Assembly (NCBI GenBank): GCA_037042915.1 | Contig: CM073202.1 | Span: forward strand, 2,294,001 to 2,358,000 | DNA from: Auricularia sp. M13 | Lineage: Eukaryota > Basidiomycota > Agaricomycetes > Auriculariales > Auriculariaceae | Direction of reading: 5' to 3' | DNA: 64,000 nt | Shown: in pieces, positions 21,901 to 31,325 of the stretch | How the letters are laid out: each line of letters opens with the position of its first letter | How positions within the stretch are numbered: the stretch's first letter is position 1 | Translations under genes and position numbers: made by a program | The notes under the pieces: generated by a model | Told to the model about the DNA's origin: nothing | What the model saw: only the letters and a program-made list of their open reading frames with translations | Databases searched by the model: none

Positions 21901-24317
21901 GAGATGCGCGTCGACGAGACGCATCGAACGCGACCTCCAGCGCGCCGAAAGGACCAGAAACCGTGGAGGTCGGGTCCTGGTTTCGTCGGGAGTTCTGCAT
22001 CGGCAAGGGGAGCTTCAAGTCCTGTACTGGGTGGGTCCTCCAAAGGTGCACCGAGGGTCCTTGGGTCCTGCCGAGAGTCCTATACCAATGGTCCGGGAGG
22101 GGGAGGAGGCCGAGGGGAGCGTCCTGGTGGGGAATTGATGGTTGCCGAGGGGGACGGGCCGAGACCGGCGGTCGTCGTGAACGTCGTCAAAAGCGAGGGA
22201 CATGTCGTTGGGGACTGGGAATAGAGAGAGTGGAATGGTCGGGGTCATGACCTCGGGGTCCGCGCTTGGTTGGGCTCTACCCACGGAGGGCCGAGGTGCT
22301 CGGGTCGGGTTGGAGTCGGCGGACTTGAAAGAGAGCGAGGGTGTCGGCTGCGATATAACGGCCACCAAGCGACCGGTGTGCATGTAGGTGGTCGCCGCAG
22401 GCGTGGGTGGAACCTCCGGGCCGCCACCGAGTGGAAGGGGGGGGTGTCCAAACGATATACCGGAGGTGAGGGGCGGAGAAGAGGAAGAGGGGGAGAAGGG
22501 AACTGAGTACCCGGAGTGGACGGGGTAGGTTGGATCTTATGTCACGGTGTGCTGCATACACCACCGACCAGGCGGCATAGCCGACCAGGAAGGGTACTCA
22601 GGAGGGGAAGGTCGTACACATAACAGACCAGATCCAACCTAGGGTACACAGCTCGGCGATAGCCGGTAACTATAGCGGGTCCGGAAGCAATGGAAGCGCA
22701 GCCACAACACACTACAAAGCGGACCGAGGTGTGGAATAGAAGGGGTGAAGATCGGGGCGACGACCGAGGGGAAAGACACAAATAGAAAGGACACCGAGGT
22801 GCCGCGGCAGCGCGAGGGGACAGCGACGAAGTGAATGAAAGTGGAACCACCGAAGGGGGTGACGAAAGGAAGGTGAAGGAAACCATACCAAACTAGAGTC
22901 CATGCCTATGGGGGGTATCGGGCGGGTATCTGGGAAGGGCCGAGAAGGGCGAGTGCAGCGGCAGCTGCGCGGCGAATGGTCGAGACCGACCGAGGAACGC
23001 ACGCCGCGGCGCGGCGAGTGGTCGGGATCCGCCATGGGAGTACTCCGAGCGAAGGGTCCGATCGTCCGAGAGTGCAACGGGCACTGTACCCAGGACCAAG
23101 ACCGAAGACGGTGCCGAAGGCCGATAGCGGGCATGCACAGCCGACGGCCCGAACGGTGGTGGGAGCACGCCGACGGTGCTGGGATGCATTGGCGCGGCGA
23201 CGAGAGAGGGGTGACGTCCGGCGAGCGACTCCGAAGGGCATTGCGGGAGCGTGTCGATCGAGGTCAAGGATCCAAGCGCGTAGCGGTGGTGGGAATAGAG
23301 GACGACGAGCACAGACTGAGCGTCGATAAAACAACGCGGGAGTGGCGTGGGCAAAGAACATCGCCAGGAACCGCAACACAGAGCGCCGCTTGAGTTGAAG
23401 TCCAGACAGGCGGGAAAGGTAGGTGCATGAGCACACAGCCCTTGAAACTGGGCCTGAATGTCCTGTATGCGAGAGAGTGAGTCCGACGTCCAGTTGTTGT
23501 CTTCTGAAAAGCGGTAAGACCGATGAAGGCTCAACGCAAAAGAGGCCCTTTACCTGAGGTTGCGGTTGAAGATGAAACTCCTGTAGCCAGCAGCAGTGGA
23601 GGACTACTTGGCTGGATGACCGAATGAGCCAGGTCGACGAATGCGGACGGGGACGGGGTCGTCTCAGGAGACAAAGGGCTGGATACCTGACGAACAGAGA
23701 ATAAGCACAAGAAAATAAGAGAGAGAAGGGTATTCCGCACCATAGGCGATGTAACGATTCCTGAGCTGTGGGCCTCCTCCTGCTCAGAAGCAGCAGGATA
23801 CAACCGCGCGGTTGAGAGCAAGCGCTGCCTTTTCTGGGCAAGAGGCTCCTCCTCCGATTCACTCTCAGAGTCCGGGCTAAGTTGGCGCTTTTTAGCTGTG
23901 AATTCCTTCAGGATTTGAAAATACAAGTACTCTGGCTGCGCACCGTGTCCAAGACTGGTCAAGGAGAGAGCTGCCGCAATCCTTGGGCCAGTATTATCCA
24001 GCCTATGCCAGAGTATTTCTGAAACATATAGATCAGCGCGATATAATCTCGAGGTAACGGACTTACCGTCGGTCTTGACGGCGTGGAGCAAGGCAGCGAG
24101 CGCAGCGGTGTCGCCCTCAGGAAGGCCTTGGGCAGCAGTTGTGAAAGCGAGCGCTCTTTCCAGGGCCTGTATCATACGAGACGCGCTGCCCGCCTGCTGA
24201 AGATTACATAAGCGCTATTGCCTTTGTCGCGCCAAAGGCGATAGCAAGTTGGAGCCTACGCACCTCAGAACACGCGTTATCCGGACGGAAATTTGCTATA
24301 GAGTCTGGAGAGTCCAT
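15972..24317 (-). CDS. Large protein with C-terminal 2OG-Fe(II) dioxygenase fold, interrupted by an LTR element
   Basis: A many-exon minus-strand gene reads from ATG 24317 to a stop at 15972-15974. N-terminal exons encode a helical region (TAALAALLHAVKTDG, EYLYFQILKEFTAKKR). Middle exons (about 17940-18984) are rich in Ala/Ser, then Asp/Glu, then Arg/Lys. Later exons have a hydrophobic stretch (near 17640-17800) and KEWGRCFNLRLGQ (near 17480). The last exon (16337-15972) has the dioxygenase signature: DPHLDEDLEVCV (HxD), FTGGELGLYEG, FPSWKFTHFN (distal His) and GQRGSIAL (the Arg expected to bind 2-oxoglutarate). Such a domain oxidises nucleic acid bases or proteins; fungal TET/JBP-like enzymes are one candidate, not proven. 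A 4.2-kb LTR element (19168-23378) lies in an exon, and the frame fits on both sides of it, so the gene was open until recently. Confidence 0.7.
19168..20006 (-). repeat. Left LTR of the LARD-like element
   Basis: An 839-bp terminal repeat with the same length and apparently the same sequence as 22540-23378. It is preceded by the CAGAG target duplication at 19163-19167. Confidence 0.9.
20007..22539. other. Interior of the LARD-like element, no supported gene
   Basis: The 2.5-kb interior is GC-rich with open frames on several strands but no motif of a known protein and no consistent exon structure. Imperfect internal repeats are visible around 21590-21990 (shared AGGACAGGAAACCGTGGAGG-like and GAAACCGTGGAGG segments). 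They may be remains of duplicated sequence or structured packaging RNA. Confidence 0.6.
22540..23378 (-). repeat. Right LTR of the LARD-like element
   Basis: An 839-bp terminal repeat matching 19168-20006 and followed by CAGAG at 23379-23383. Because the element reads on the minus strand this is the 5' LTR. Confidence 0.9.
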
Positions 24318-24785
24318 TTCACCTCGCTTATGAGTGTTTGACGCGATGGCGACTTGAGGCACGACGTGAGCTCTGCGCTGGCAGGCCTGTCGGGAGACGG
24401 GCGAAGAGGAGCGAGTCGGCGGGAACCGAACCCGCGCCAACTCCGAGCTGGTCGCTGTATTCTGCACTCCGCCCAGTGCAACCTGCTGCAGGACGCCTTT
24501 GACTGCAACCTGTGCCCTGACACGACCGAGATCCAGGTGCTCGCAGAGGACATTAGCATGTGCGTCCTTCCGCCTTTCCTTTATTTCGTGTTGAACCGGC
24601 CGGCTCAAGCGCAGGGAACCACAGCATGTCTTGCAGTGGTTCAGCTCGAAGCACTGCAGAATGAACAAGGCCCACTCAAAAGCAGCCTCAGTCTCGCTCC
24701 GAGGCTCGCCCCTGCCGTCCACAGCGCTGTTCTACGCGCTGCCGCCGCCGACAAACGCGCTGCAGCTGACGCCGGCCTGAACCAG

Positions 24786-25590
24786 CCGGCGCCGCCGAGC
24801 ACGACGAGCCAGATCACGCGCAACCTGGCCCAGCTGCGCGCCGGCGTCCTCGACATGGAGCAGAGCGCCGGCCCCGGCAAGGCGACGCGCGTGCTGCGCC
24901 TCGGCCTCGCCGGTGCGCGCACAACGCATGACTGCATCGCCGCGCTCCCCAAGCCCGCGCGGACGTTTGGCGGGCTCTTCGGGGTGCTCGCCGAGGCGGC
25001 CGTCGGCAGCCGCGGTGAGCTGCTGACGTTCTACCAACACGTGTCACCGGACGGCGCGCTGCGCGACGCCAGCGCCGCCGCGGAGGTCACGCTGAAGGAG
25101 TTCGAGATCGAGCGCGAGATGCGCCTCAACCTCTTCACTGCCGCCAAGGACGCGCGCGTGAGTACCAACGCGCTCAGCAGCGAGGACGCGCGGCTTGCTG
25201 AGAAGATCCTGCTCGAGGGCAAGCGCGCGGGCCTCGACCTGGCCGAGTCAGAGCGCAAGGAGCTCGAGACGGTCAGTGTTTGATTGAGCTCCGAAGAGCA
25301 CTGGCATTGACGCCGCGCACAGCTCGAGAAGGCAGTCTCGGGATTATGAGTGCAGTTCCAAGAGGACTGCAACGAGGAGAAAGGCGGGATCGCGTTCACT
25401 GTGGAGGAACTGGAAGGCATCCCCGCAGACGTGCTCTCCGGCTATACCAAGCGCGAGCTCGAGCTCGCCTTCAAAACGCCAGACGTGATGCCACTGGTAC
25501 ATACACATCCCATCTGCATCGCGCACGGAATGCTGACCGCCCTCTTAAGTTCAAATATGCAAAGAACCCAGCAGGTTCTGCTGATGTCGT
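24786..25590 (+). pseudogene. M3 metallopeptidase (thimet oligopeptidase-like), N-terminal part
   Basis: The stretch encodes ELLTFYQHVSPDGALRD, EFEIEREMRLNLFTAAK, LLEGKRAGLDLAESERKEL, then after an intron (about 25272-25320) QFQEDCNEEKGGIAF and VEELEGIPADVLSGYTKREL, then FKTPDVMPL. These match the alpha-helical N-terminal half of M3A oligopeptidases, which cleave short peptides in the cytosol or mitochondria. One stop falls in frame just before the QFQED segment (in the context GLstopVQFQ). After a FKYAKNPA-like exon (25551-25575) the peptidase similarity ends and does not resume until 27668. The zinc-binding HExxH is absent from the window. It is a broken host gene; the 5' start upstream of 24786 is unclear. 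Confidence 0.75.
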
Positions 25591-25639
25591 GGTGTGCTCT
25601 CGGCAGAGTGCTCTTACATTTGGTCAGTATGTCAAGTCG

Positions 25640-26380
25640 TCTTTGCTCGCCTCTGAGTATTCACTCTTCCCAAGATTCTCTCTGCACTGTGCGCCTCCAC
25701 AACCTAGCGCTGAAGATCAATGAGCGCCGACCGTCTTCGGTATGTCAACATTGACGACTCGAGGAAACCGTGCTAAATCCTGTCGTCGTAGCTATGACAC
25801 GCCGTTATGCTGCTGGCGCTCAAGATCAACAAACGCCGATGGTCTTGGGTACGTCAAGTTGGCCTCGATGATTCCTGGACACTCTGTTGATCATGTCATT
25901 GCAGCCCTCACATGCCATTACGCTGCTGCTGCGCCGAACGGCCGCTTTGGTATGTCGCCCGCCTTCGATCGTCTCATTTGCCCGTCGCTGACCGTTTCCT
26001 CCCAGCACTATCGCACGCGCGCGCCGTTGCACAACCTAGCGCTCAAGATCAACACAACGCTGTGATCAAGTTGTCCTCGAAGGCTCCCGGATTACTGCTG
26101 ATCGTGTCAACGCAGCTCTAGCAGGCCGTCACTCTGCTCGAACGCCGAGAGGCCGTTTTGCTGTCGCTGGATCCGTTCGGTACGTCGTCCGCCTTCGCCG
26201 CTTTCATTTGCCTGTCGCTGACCGATTCCCTTTTAGAACTACTGCACGATGCGCGAGTTTCATAACCTGGCGCTCAAGATCAAGGCGCAGAATGCTGCTG
26301 AGGCCATGCGCAGTGCGTCAAGTCGTCCTTAGCACGAAAGGCTGCCGATGCTGACGTTCTTCTTTTGCTGTAGACTATCT
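25640..26380 (+). repeat. Degenerate array of exon/intron-like repeats inside the broken M3 gene
   Basis: The segment ACAACCTAGCGCTCAAGATC, or a variant, occurs near 25700, 25815, 26030 and 26260, with a spacing of about 225 bp between the last copies. Intron-like linkers also recur: GTATGTCGCCCGCCTTCG near 25950 resembles GTACGTCGTCCGCCTTCG near 26190, each followed by GTCGCTGACCG and a polypyrimidine-AG acceptor. The least degraded exon-like copy (about 26240-26310) encodes CTMREFHNLALKIKAQNAAE. This looks like repeated duplication of one exon with its intron followed by decay. I cannot assign the exon to a family. Confidence 0.6.
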
Positions 26381-27087
26381 GGTTTCGCCTCTCGGGCAGC
26401 TGATCTTCGCCGTTGGAAGCATGTACATATCGTGCTTGAACTCATTAATACCAGAGCTTTTACCGTAACACAACGCATTCTGTGTGAACTTGAGGCCTCG
26501 AGTTGTACACCTCCCTCACTCTTGCACTGGACTCTTGTTCAACGCGTTCAACGGAGACGAGCCCAACGACGCTGCCGCGTACTGCGCTGCTGTCCAGGCC
26601 GCCATCCTCTCCAGTGACACTTCTCAATCCAGCAGGCTCTGGAATGGTTGGCATGTGAAGATAGATGGGCGACACGGCATTTATTGGCGATAGCTACGGG
26701 CAAAGGTAGCTACAAGCTGCGACTGAGCGTGCGACAAATGTGGGTACGGGCAAGAGAAGGGCAGAACGCGTAATGGGAAATGGAGCGTATGATGCGCACC
26801 GCGACCGCGTCACGGCCGCGATGCAAGGTGCTGGGTGAGCGGCATTGAGGGCAGCGAGCTGGGCGGCATATGCGGGAAACGGAGTCTGGGACGGTTCGTG
26901 GTGCATGTAGTCGAAGGGGAAGGGTATTGCCGACGACGACCTTCCTCCACCCACCATCACCGACCACCACCGCGCGATGCAAGAACGGCGGACGGCTTGA
27001 GTTGCCGAGGGGATATAACATCCCTTCCCCTTCGCAAGCACATCGTTCCCGCCGTCGACTTGATTCTGCCATTCGGCCAGTATCAGT
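26381..27087. other. Gap between repeat array and GCN2 fragment
   Basis: A possible short coding remnant at about 26520-26695 reads FNAFNGDEPNDAAAYCAAVQ on the plus strand, of unknown family. From 26700 to 27087 nothing coding is supported. As the first 400 bp before an apparently genuine start codon at 27088, it may contain the original promoter of the GCN2-like gene. Confidence 0.4.
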
Positions 27088-27667
27088 ATGCCAGACGCTC
27101 AGCAGCAGCAGGAGGAGGAACTCGACGCGCTTCAGTCGATATACGGCCCAGACTTTACGCTCTCCAAGCCGACGACCATCTGGAAGGGTGCCAATGCCCT
27201 CACTGAATTCTGCATTCGCAATGCCGGCAGGGCGATGGTCTTTGACGCGTGTTCCTCCTTTGCCCCTTATACTTTCCATGGCAGTCGGCTGACTCTGCAC
27301 GGATACGCAGATCGCGTTGTTCTGCCAGGAATGGATCCTCTCGCACAACACCGCGTCCAAGCCGACGCCCAACATCTCGCTCGCCAACATCTCGCTCGCG
27401 ACGCCGATGACGAACCGCACAATCGAGGAGGAACGCGTGAGTCGTCCGGGATTCCGTGTGGAGTTTGGGTTTGGGTTTGGGTGGCTGACCACGAACGCCG
27501 GTGACTCTTGTAGAAACGCGAGCAGCAAGCCAAAGAGGAGGCGGAGCAGAAGGAGCGCGAGGAGCGCGTAAGGCAGCAGCAGAAGCGCCGCAAGCGCGGC
27601 CACTCGTTCTGGATGGACGCGACCGTTGACGGCGGCGAGATGGTCGGGCCCGTCAAGTTTGATGCTG
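27088..27667 (+). pseudogene. 5' fragment of a GCN2-like eIF2-alpha kinase gene (RWD domain)
   Basis: From ATG 27088 the protein reads EEELDALQSIYGPDFTLSKP, the conserved opening of the RWD domain by which GCN2 binds GCN1. After a short intron (about 27436-27513) comes a charged helical stretch (KREQQAKEEAEQKEREERV, then KRRKRGHSFWMDA), as in the linker of GCN2 proteins. At about 27668 the sequence switches without warning to the middle of an M3 peptidase. No kinase domain is present. The RWD stretch itself is only partly conserved. It is therefore a copied or translocated gene fragment. Other RWD proteins remain possible. Confidence 0.6.
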
Positions 27668-28458
27668 TCCGTCTGTGCTGTCCTGGGATGGCTACGAGTT
27701 GCGCGTCGCGGTCAACACGGACGTCTTCGAAAAGGTGCTCGCGCTGCGGCGCAAGATCGCCGCGCTGCTCAAGTACTACGCCTGGGCGGACTACATCACC
27801 GAGGTCAATATGGTCAAGAATGCCCAAGCCGTCGTCGACTTCATCGCCGACGTCAAGAGCAAGCTGTGCCCCGTCGGCAAGCGCGACCGCCAGACGCTCC
27901 TCAAGCTCAAGAAGCAGGAAGAGGCCGACGCGGACGACAACTTCTATGTGTGGGACTGGTACTACTACCACAGGTTTTATGTCGAACGCAAACTCGACCT
28001 CGACGATGCGCTCGTCAAGGAGTACTTTCCGGTTGACTTCGTCGTCCCCGCGATCATGAAGGTCTACCAGGACCTGCTCGGCGTGGACTTTGTCCAGCTG
28101 AGCAAGGACGTCGAGAAGGGTGACATCTGGCACCCCATTTTGTCACTGTTCGCGTTGACGCCTTCTGCTGACGTCTCGCCGCAGAGGTCCAGCGGTTCGC
28201 GGTGAGGGAGGCCGGCAGGACAGACGTGACAGACGCATCCGGCTCCATCGGGTACACCTACCTCGACCTGTACCCGTGCGAGGGCAAGTACTCGCACGCA
28301 GCCATCTGGCCGCTTGTGCCCAGCTTCGCGCCGCCCGACGGCACATCGCGGCTGAGCCCCACCGCGCTGCTCGATAAAAACCGCGAGGCACGCCGCCTGC
28401 CTGTGCGCGACATCTTCTCCGGCTCAGCAGCGTCGACCAACCGAGGAGATGCTCTGTA
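27668..28458 (+). pseudogene. M3 metallopeptidase (thimet oligopeptidase-like), middle part
   Basis: The sequence encodes VNTDVFEKVLALRRKIAALL, YAWADYITEVNMVKNAQAVV, FYVWDWYYYHRFYVERKLDL, KVYQDLLGVDFVQL, and after an intron (about 28123-28182) GYTYLDLYPCEGKYSHAAI. This is a clear match to the central part of M3A peptidases just before the catalytic helix. The HExxH zinc site that should follow within about 50 residues is missing; the frame ends at 28456-28458. It probably belongs to the same original gene as 24786-25590, separated by about 2 kb of foreign or duplicated sequence. Confidence 0.75.
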
Positions 28459-29784
28459 AGCTCATCGCTCCCCCTATACGTCATATTCTGGCCTGATGCC
28501 TAGCAGCACTTCTTGGGCATCCAGGCGCGGGATTCAGCTCGCTCCTGCACACACTGGGCTCGTCTCGTTGGCCAGTTCCACTCCGTCTATGGCCATCAGG
28601 CCTACGACTCGCTCACACCCGCCGAACCCGAGAACGGCAGCAATGTGCCGCGCTGCCCAGAGGATGATGTACCCTTCCCGACGCTGGAATGTGATCCAGT
28701 TCCGACCCCGTCCAGCAGCCAAAGCCGCCAGCCCCTCCTCAGGCCTGCTCTTTGGTGCAGACCGCATCCTCTTCGGCCGTCGCCCGGGCGTCCCGCGCAA
28801 ACACCCGCCCCAGCTCGAGCCGCGCTACGTCTGGGATGCGTACGACCACGTCAACGCGCTCTGCCGCAACAGACGCCGTCGGAGAGCGCTGTCGACCTTC
28901 AATGCGACGCTTACGGCTCCGCTGCATATTGAATAAGTAGCGGCGCTGTTGCTGGTACATCAAGTTGTTCTCAAATTTCCATTTATGTTACTGACCGCGA
29001 TCACAGCTCGTCTGCTTTATGATCCTTTACGACCACTGCGGTACGCCTTCACAAAAGGTATGTCAGGTCGTCTTTCGGCGCAATGCGATCCTCATACTGA
29101 CCATATTTGTTGCACGTCCATGCAGCGTCGCAGCCGCGCCATGACAGGGGAAGCAAGCTTGCAAGGGGGACACAGGCAGTGGGAAGAGGACGAGCCTGGC
29201 AGGTCAACGCAGCAGTGAGCGGAGCGCGCCGCTCGATCATGAAGTACGTGGTTGTCGCGTTGCTGTATCCATGTCGTCTTCTCCGTGGAGGCCCCCTGCC
29301 AGCTTGCGCAGCAGGATGTGCTCGCAAGATGGGCCCGTTACAAGCTGCCAGCCTGGACAGCAGCAACAGCAAGCTGTGTGGGTTCGGGCAACGTGGACTT
29401 GCAAGTGGAGTTGAACGAGAGGCCCAGCTGTACAGAAAGCTTCCTCAATATACTGAGCGCGCGGGGCGCGCTACTGATCTTTGCGTGGGGATGTCTCTGC
29501 TCTGGGATTAAGAGGAAAGATAACAAGATTCATTTGGGGTGGTCTGAAGATTTTGAGAGTCTGTACCGACTACATTACGGGTTGAGAGGATACGTATGGG
29601 GAAATAGTTAAGGGACAATTGTAGAGTAATTATGAAGGATGTGAGGCAGCTCGATGTAGGGTAAAGATGCTGGTAAGGGATCGGGGATGCAAGATATATA
29701 AAGGGTGTTAGATGTATTCCTGTTAAGGGCTGGAGGGAGGGGTGTAGGTTTGGCGAAGAGACTGGAGATACTGCGCGGCGCGCA
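28459..29784. other. Poorly supported stretch with one coding-like remnant
   Basis: An exon-like piece at about 28504-28700 (plus strand) reads VGQFHSVYGHQAYDSLTPAE and LTPAEPENGSNVPRCPEDD. A different frame at about 28675-28936 reads EPRYVWDAYDHVNALCR. Together they suggest remains of one more gene of unknown family. A further stretch at 29060-29610 has open frames but no recognisable domain. Motifs resembling the intron starts of the upstream array (GTATGTCAGGTCGTC near 29058) recur. Confidence 0.4.
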
Positions 29785-31325
29785 TCAACTTAGCTTCTGA
29801 GGAAGCCACGCGTTCAGGCCGGCGCGATGATAGACCTACACAAACACCCTGCTCAGATTCCCGTTCCAGGCGCATGTTGGGGACATACCTCCTCCCATCT
29901 CGTCGTCAAGTTCAGGGTCAGGAAGGAACAAAGGATCTTTTGAAGAATTCGCTGGGCACACGCGTCAGAGACACGCTGCTAATTGGGGCGGGCACTACTC
30001 ACAGATCCTTGGTCGTTTGTATGGATGTCGCTCGCCCGATGCAGAACTTGACGACGACGCGGATCGCTTCGTGCCACGACCAGGGGCAGAACGCTCAATA
30101 GCGTCGTCGTTGGATTCAGAGACCTCTTCTGGGACAGAGGCATCCGCCCGAGACGAGGCTTCATCAACCGGCAGGTACTCTGCGTCCCACTTTCCGCGAT
30201 ATTGCTTCGGGATGAACAGAGCAGAAACTGTTGGGCTAATGAGGAGGAAGTAGACTTGGAAAGAAAAGGACAAACCAAGATAAAGGCTGCGCAGTTTGGT
30301 TCTCTTTGGCTCATGGACTGCAAGAGCAAGCGCCTTGCCATTAGGAGGCCCACCGCCAAAAGGTACAAGGTGCTTTCCAAATGAATTGGCGCCGCACAGA
30401 CGCCAAGGCTTGGTGTCGTCCATCTCGTGGAAGTCAAGCATGGACTGAACGAACGGGACGCTGTTTGGGAAACAACTTATGACCCAGTCGCTAACCTCTT
30501 CAGCCGTCCACGTTTCGTCAAAGGTAACCTCAGAGCTGCAGGCGAGGCCAACAGCATCCATGCCAGACAAAACGGCCTCAGGCGGGAAGGGAATTGTGAA
30601 GGCCTCGTAGTCAAGCTGTCCATTCTCTCCCTGAAATACGAGAGTTCAGAGCACATTCAAGTCTCCGGCTTTCACGTACCATCCGGACATCCTCCAAGCC
30701 ATTGGGAAGCAAGATAATGCGATCAATGTTATTGGGCTTGGACTTGACTGCGGACGCAGAGCTGGCCTGTTTCTCCTTGTGCTGCGTGCAAAAATTGAAC
30801 TGTCAGCTCAGCCACAAGAGCTGTCTTGAGATAAAGGATACGCACTTTTTTTGGACGATAACCCTTCAGAGTCTCCTCTCTTGCCTTCTGCTTCTTTGCC
30901 GTGCTGAATTGGCTGAGCGCAGCCTTCGTCTTGCTGGTCGAGGGTGTGGTCGTTGGAGCGGCCTTTAAGAAGATGTCCTCGACCTGGGCTTGGACGGCTT
31001 CAGGAAGGGTTGGCTGAGGCGCACTGGTGCCAGCAACATTCTGCTTAGCAGCCAGCTGCCCCAGGGAAAGAGAGATTGGTGGGCCTGGGGCCACCACCTG
31101 CACGGCGGACAACGCGGCGGATGATGCACCAGCGACAGAAGGGTCAACAAGTGAACCCTGTGGGGCAGAAGCAGTTCCTTGCGTATGGCTAGCAGGGCTG
31201 GCGAGCGGGTGCATAGCGTCCCAATGCTGGCACCGCCAACACTTGAGAGTCTTCGTCTCCGTGTTATATTTCCACCCGGGGCAGTCGCAGCCCTCGACGA
31301 GACAAAAGGAGATGGCATGAGCCAT
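29785..31325 (-). CDS. Unknown protein with N-terminal Cys motif
   Basis: The gene reads from ATG 31325 to about 29785 through several exons with short introns. The N-terminus has a small Cys cluster (CLVEGCDCPGW and CWRCQHWD) that could bind zinc. A Pro/Ala/Ser-rich region, a Lys-rich region (STAKKQKAREETLKGYRPKK) and a conserved-looking block (VTFDETWTAEEVSDWVISCF, then KPWRLCGANS) follow, then a Ser-rich basic tail. The order of blocks resembles agaricomycete-specific proteins of unknown function that I know only as hypothetical. Exon borders after 30570 are approximate. It has no clear functional neighbours; a DNA-binding or transposon-associated role is only a guess. Confidence 0.55.

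Larger units (their letters stand above)
19168..23378 (-). mobile_element. Non-autonomous (LARD-like) LTR retroelement, very young
   Basis: Two direct repeats of 839 bp (19168-20006 and 22540-23378) flank a 2.5-kb interior. They begin TGTCACGG and end CCGCAACA (TG...CA) and appear identical throughout by eye. A perfect 5-bp duplication, CAGAG, lies immediately outside (19163-19167 and 23379-23383). On the minus strand a polypurine run (AGAAGGGGGG) sits next to the left LTR, which suggests minus-strand orientation. No gag, protease, RT or integrase motif was found inside; long reading frames there are GC-rich shadows. It looks whole as a non-autonomous element. The near-zero LTR divergence implies recent insertion, driven by an autonomous partner elsewhere. 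Confidence 0.88.

Noticed and set aside
15972-24317. KDZ transposon or its transposase in this region
   Set aside because: I looked for KDZ Cys clusters and transposase blocks because fungal TET/JBP genes are often next to them, but found none in the window.
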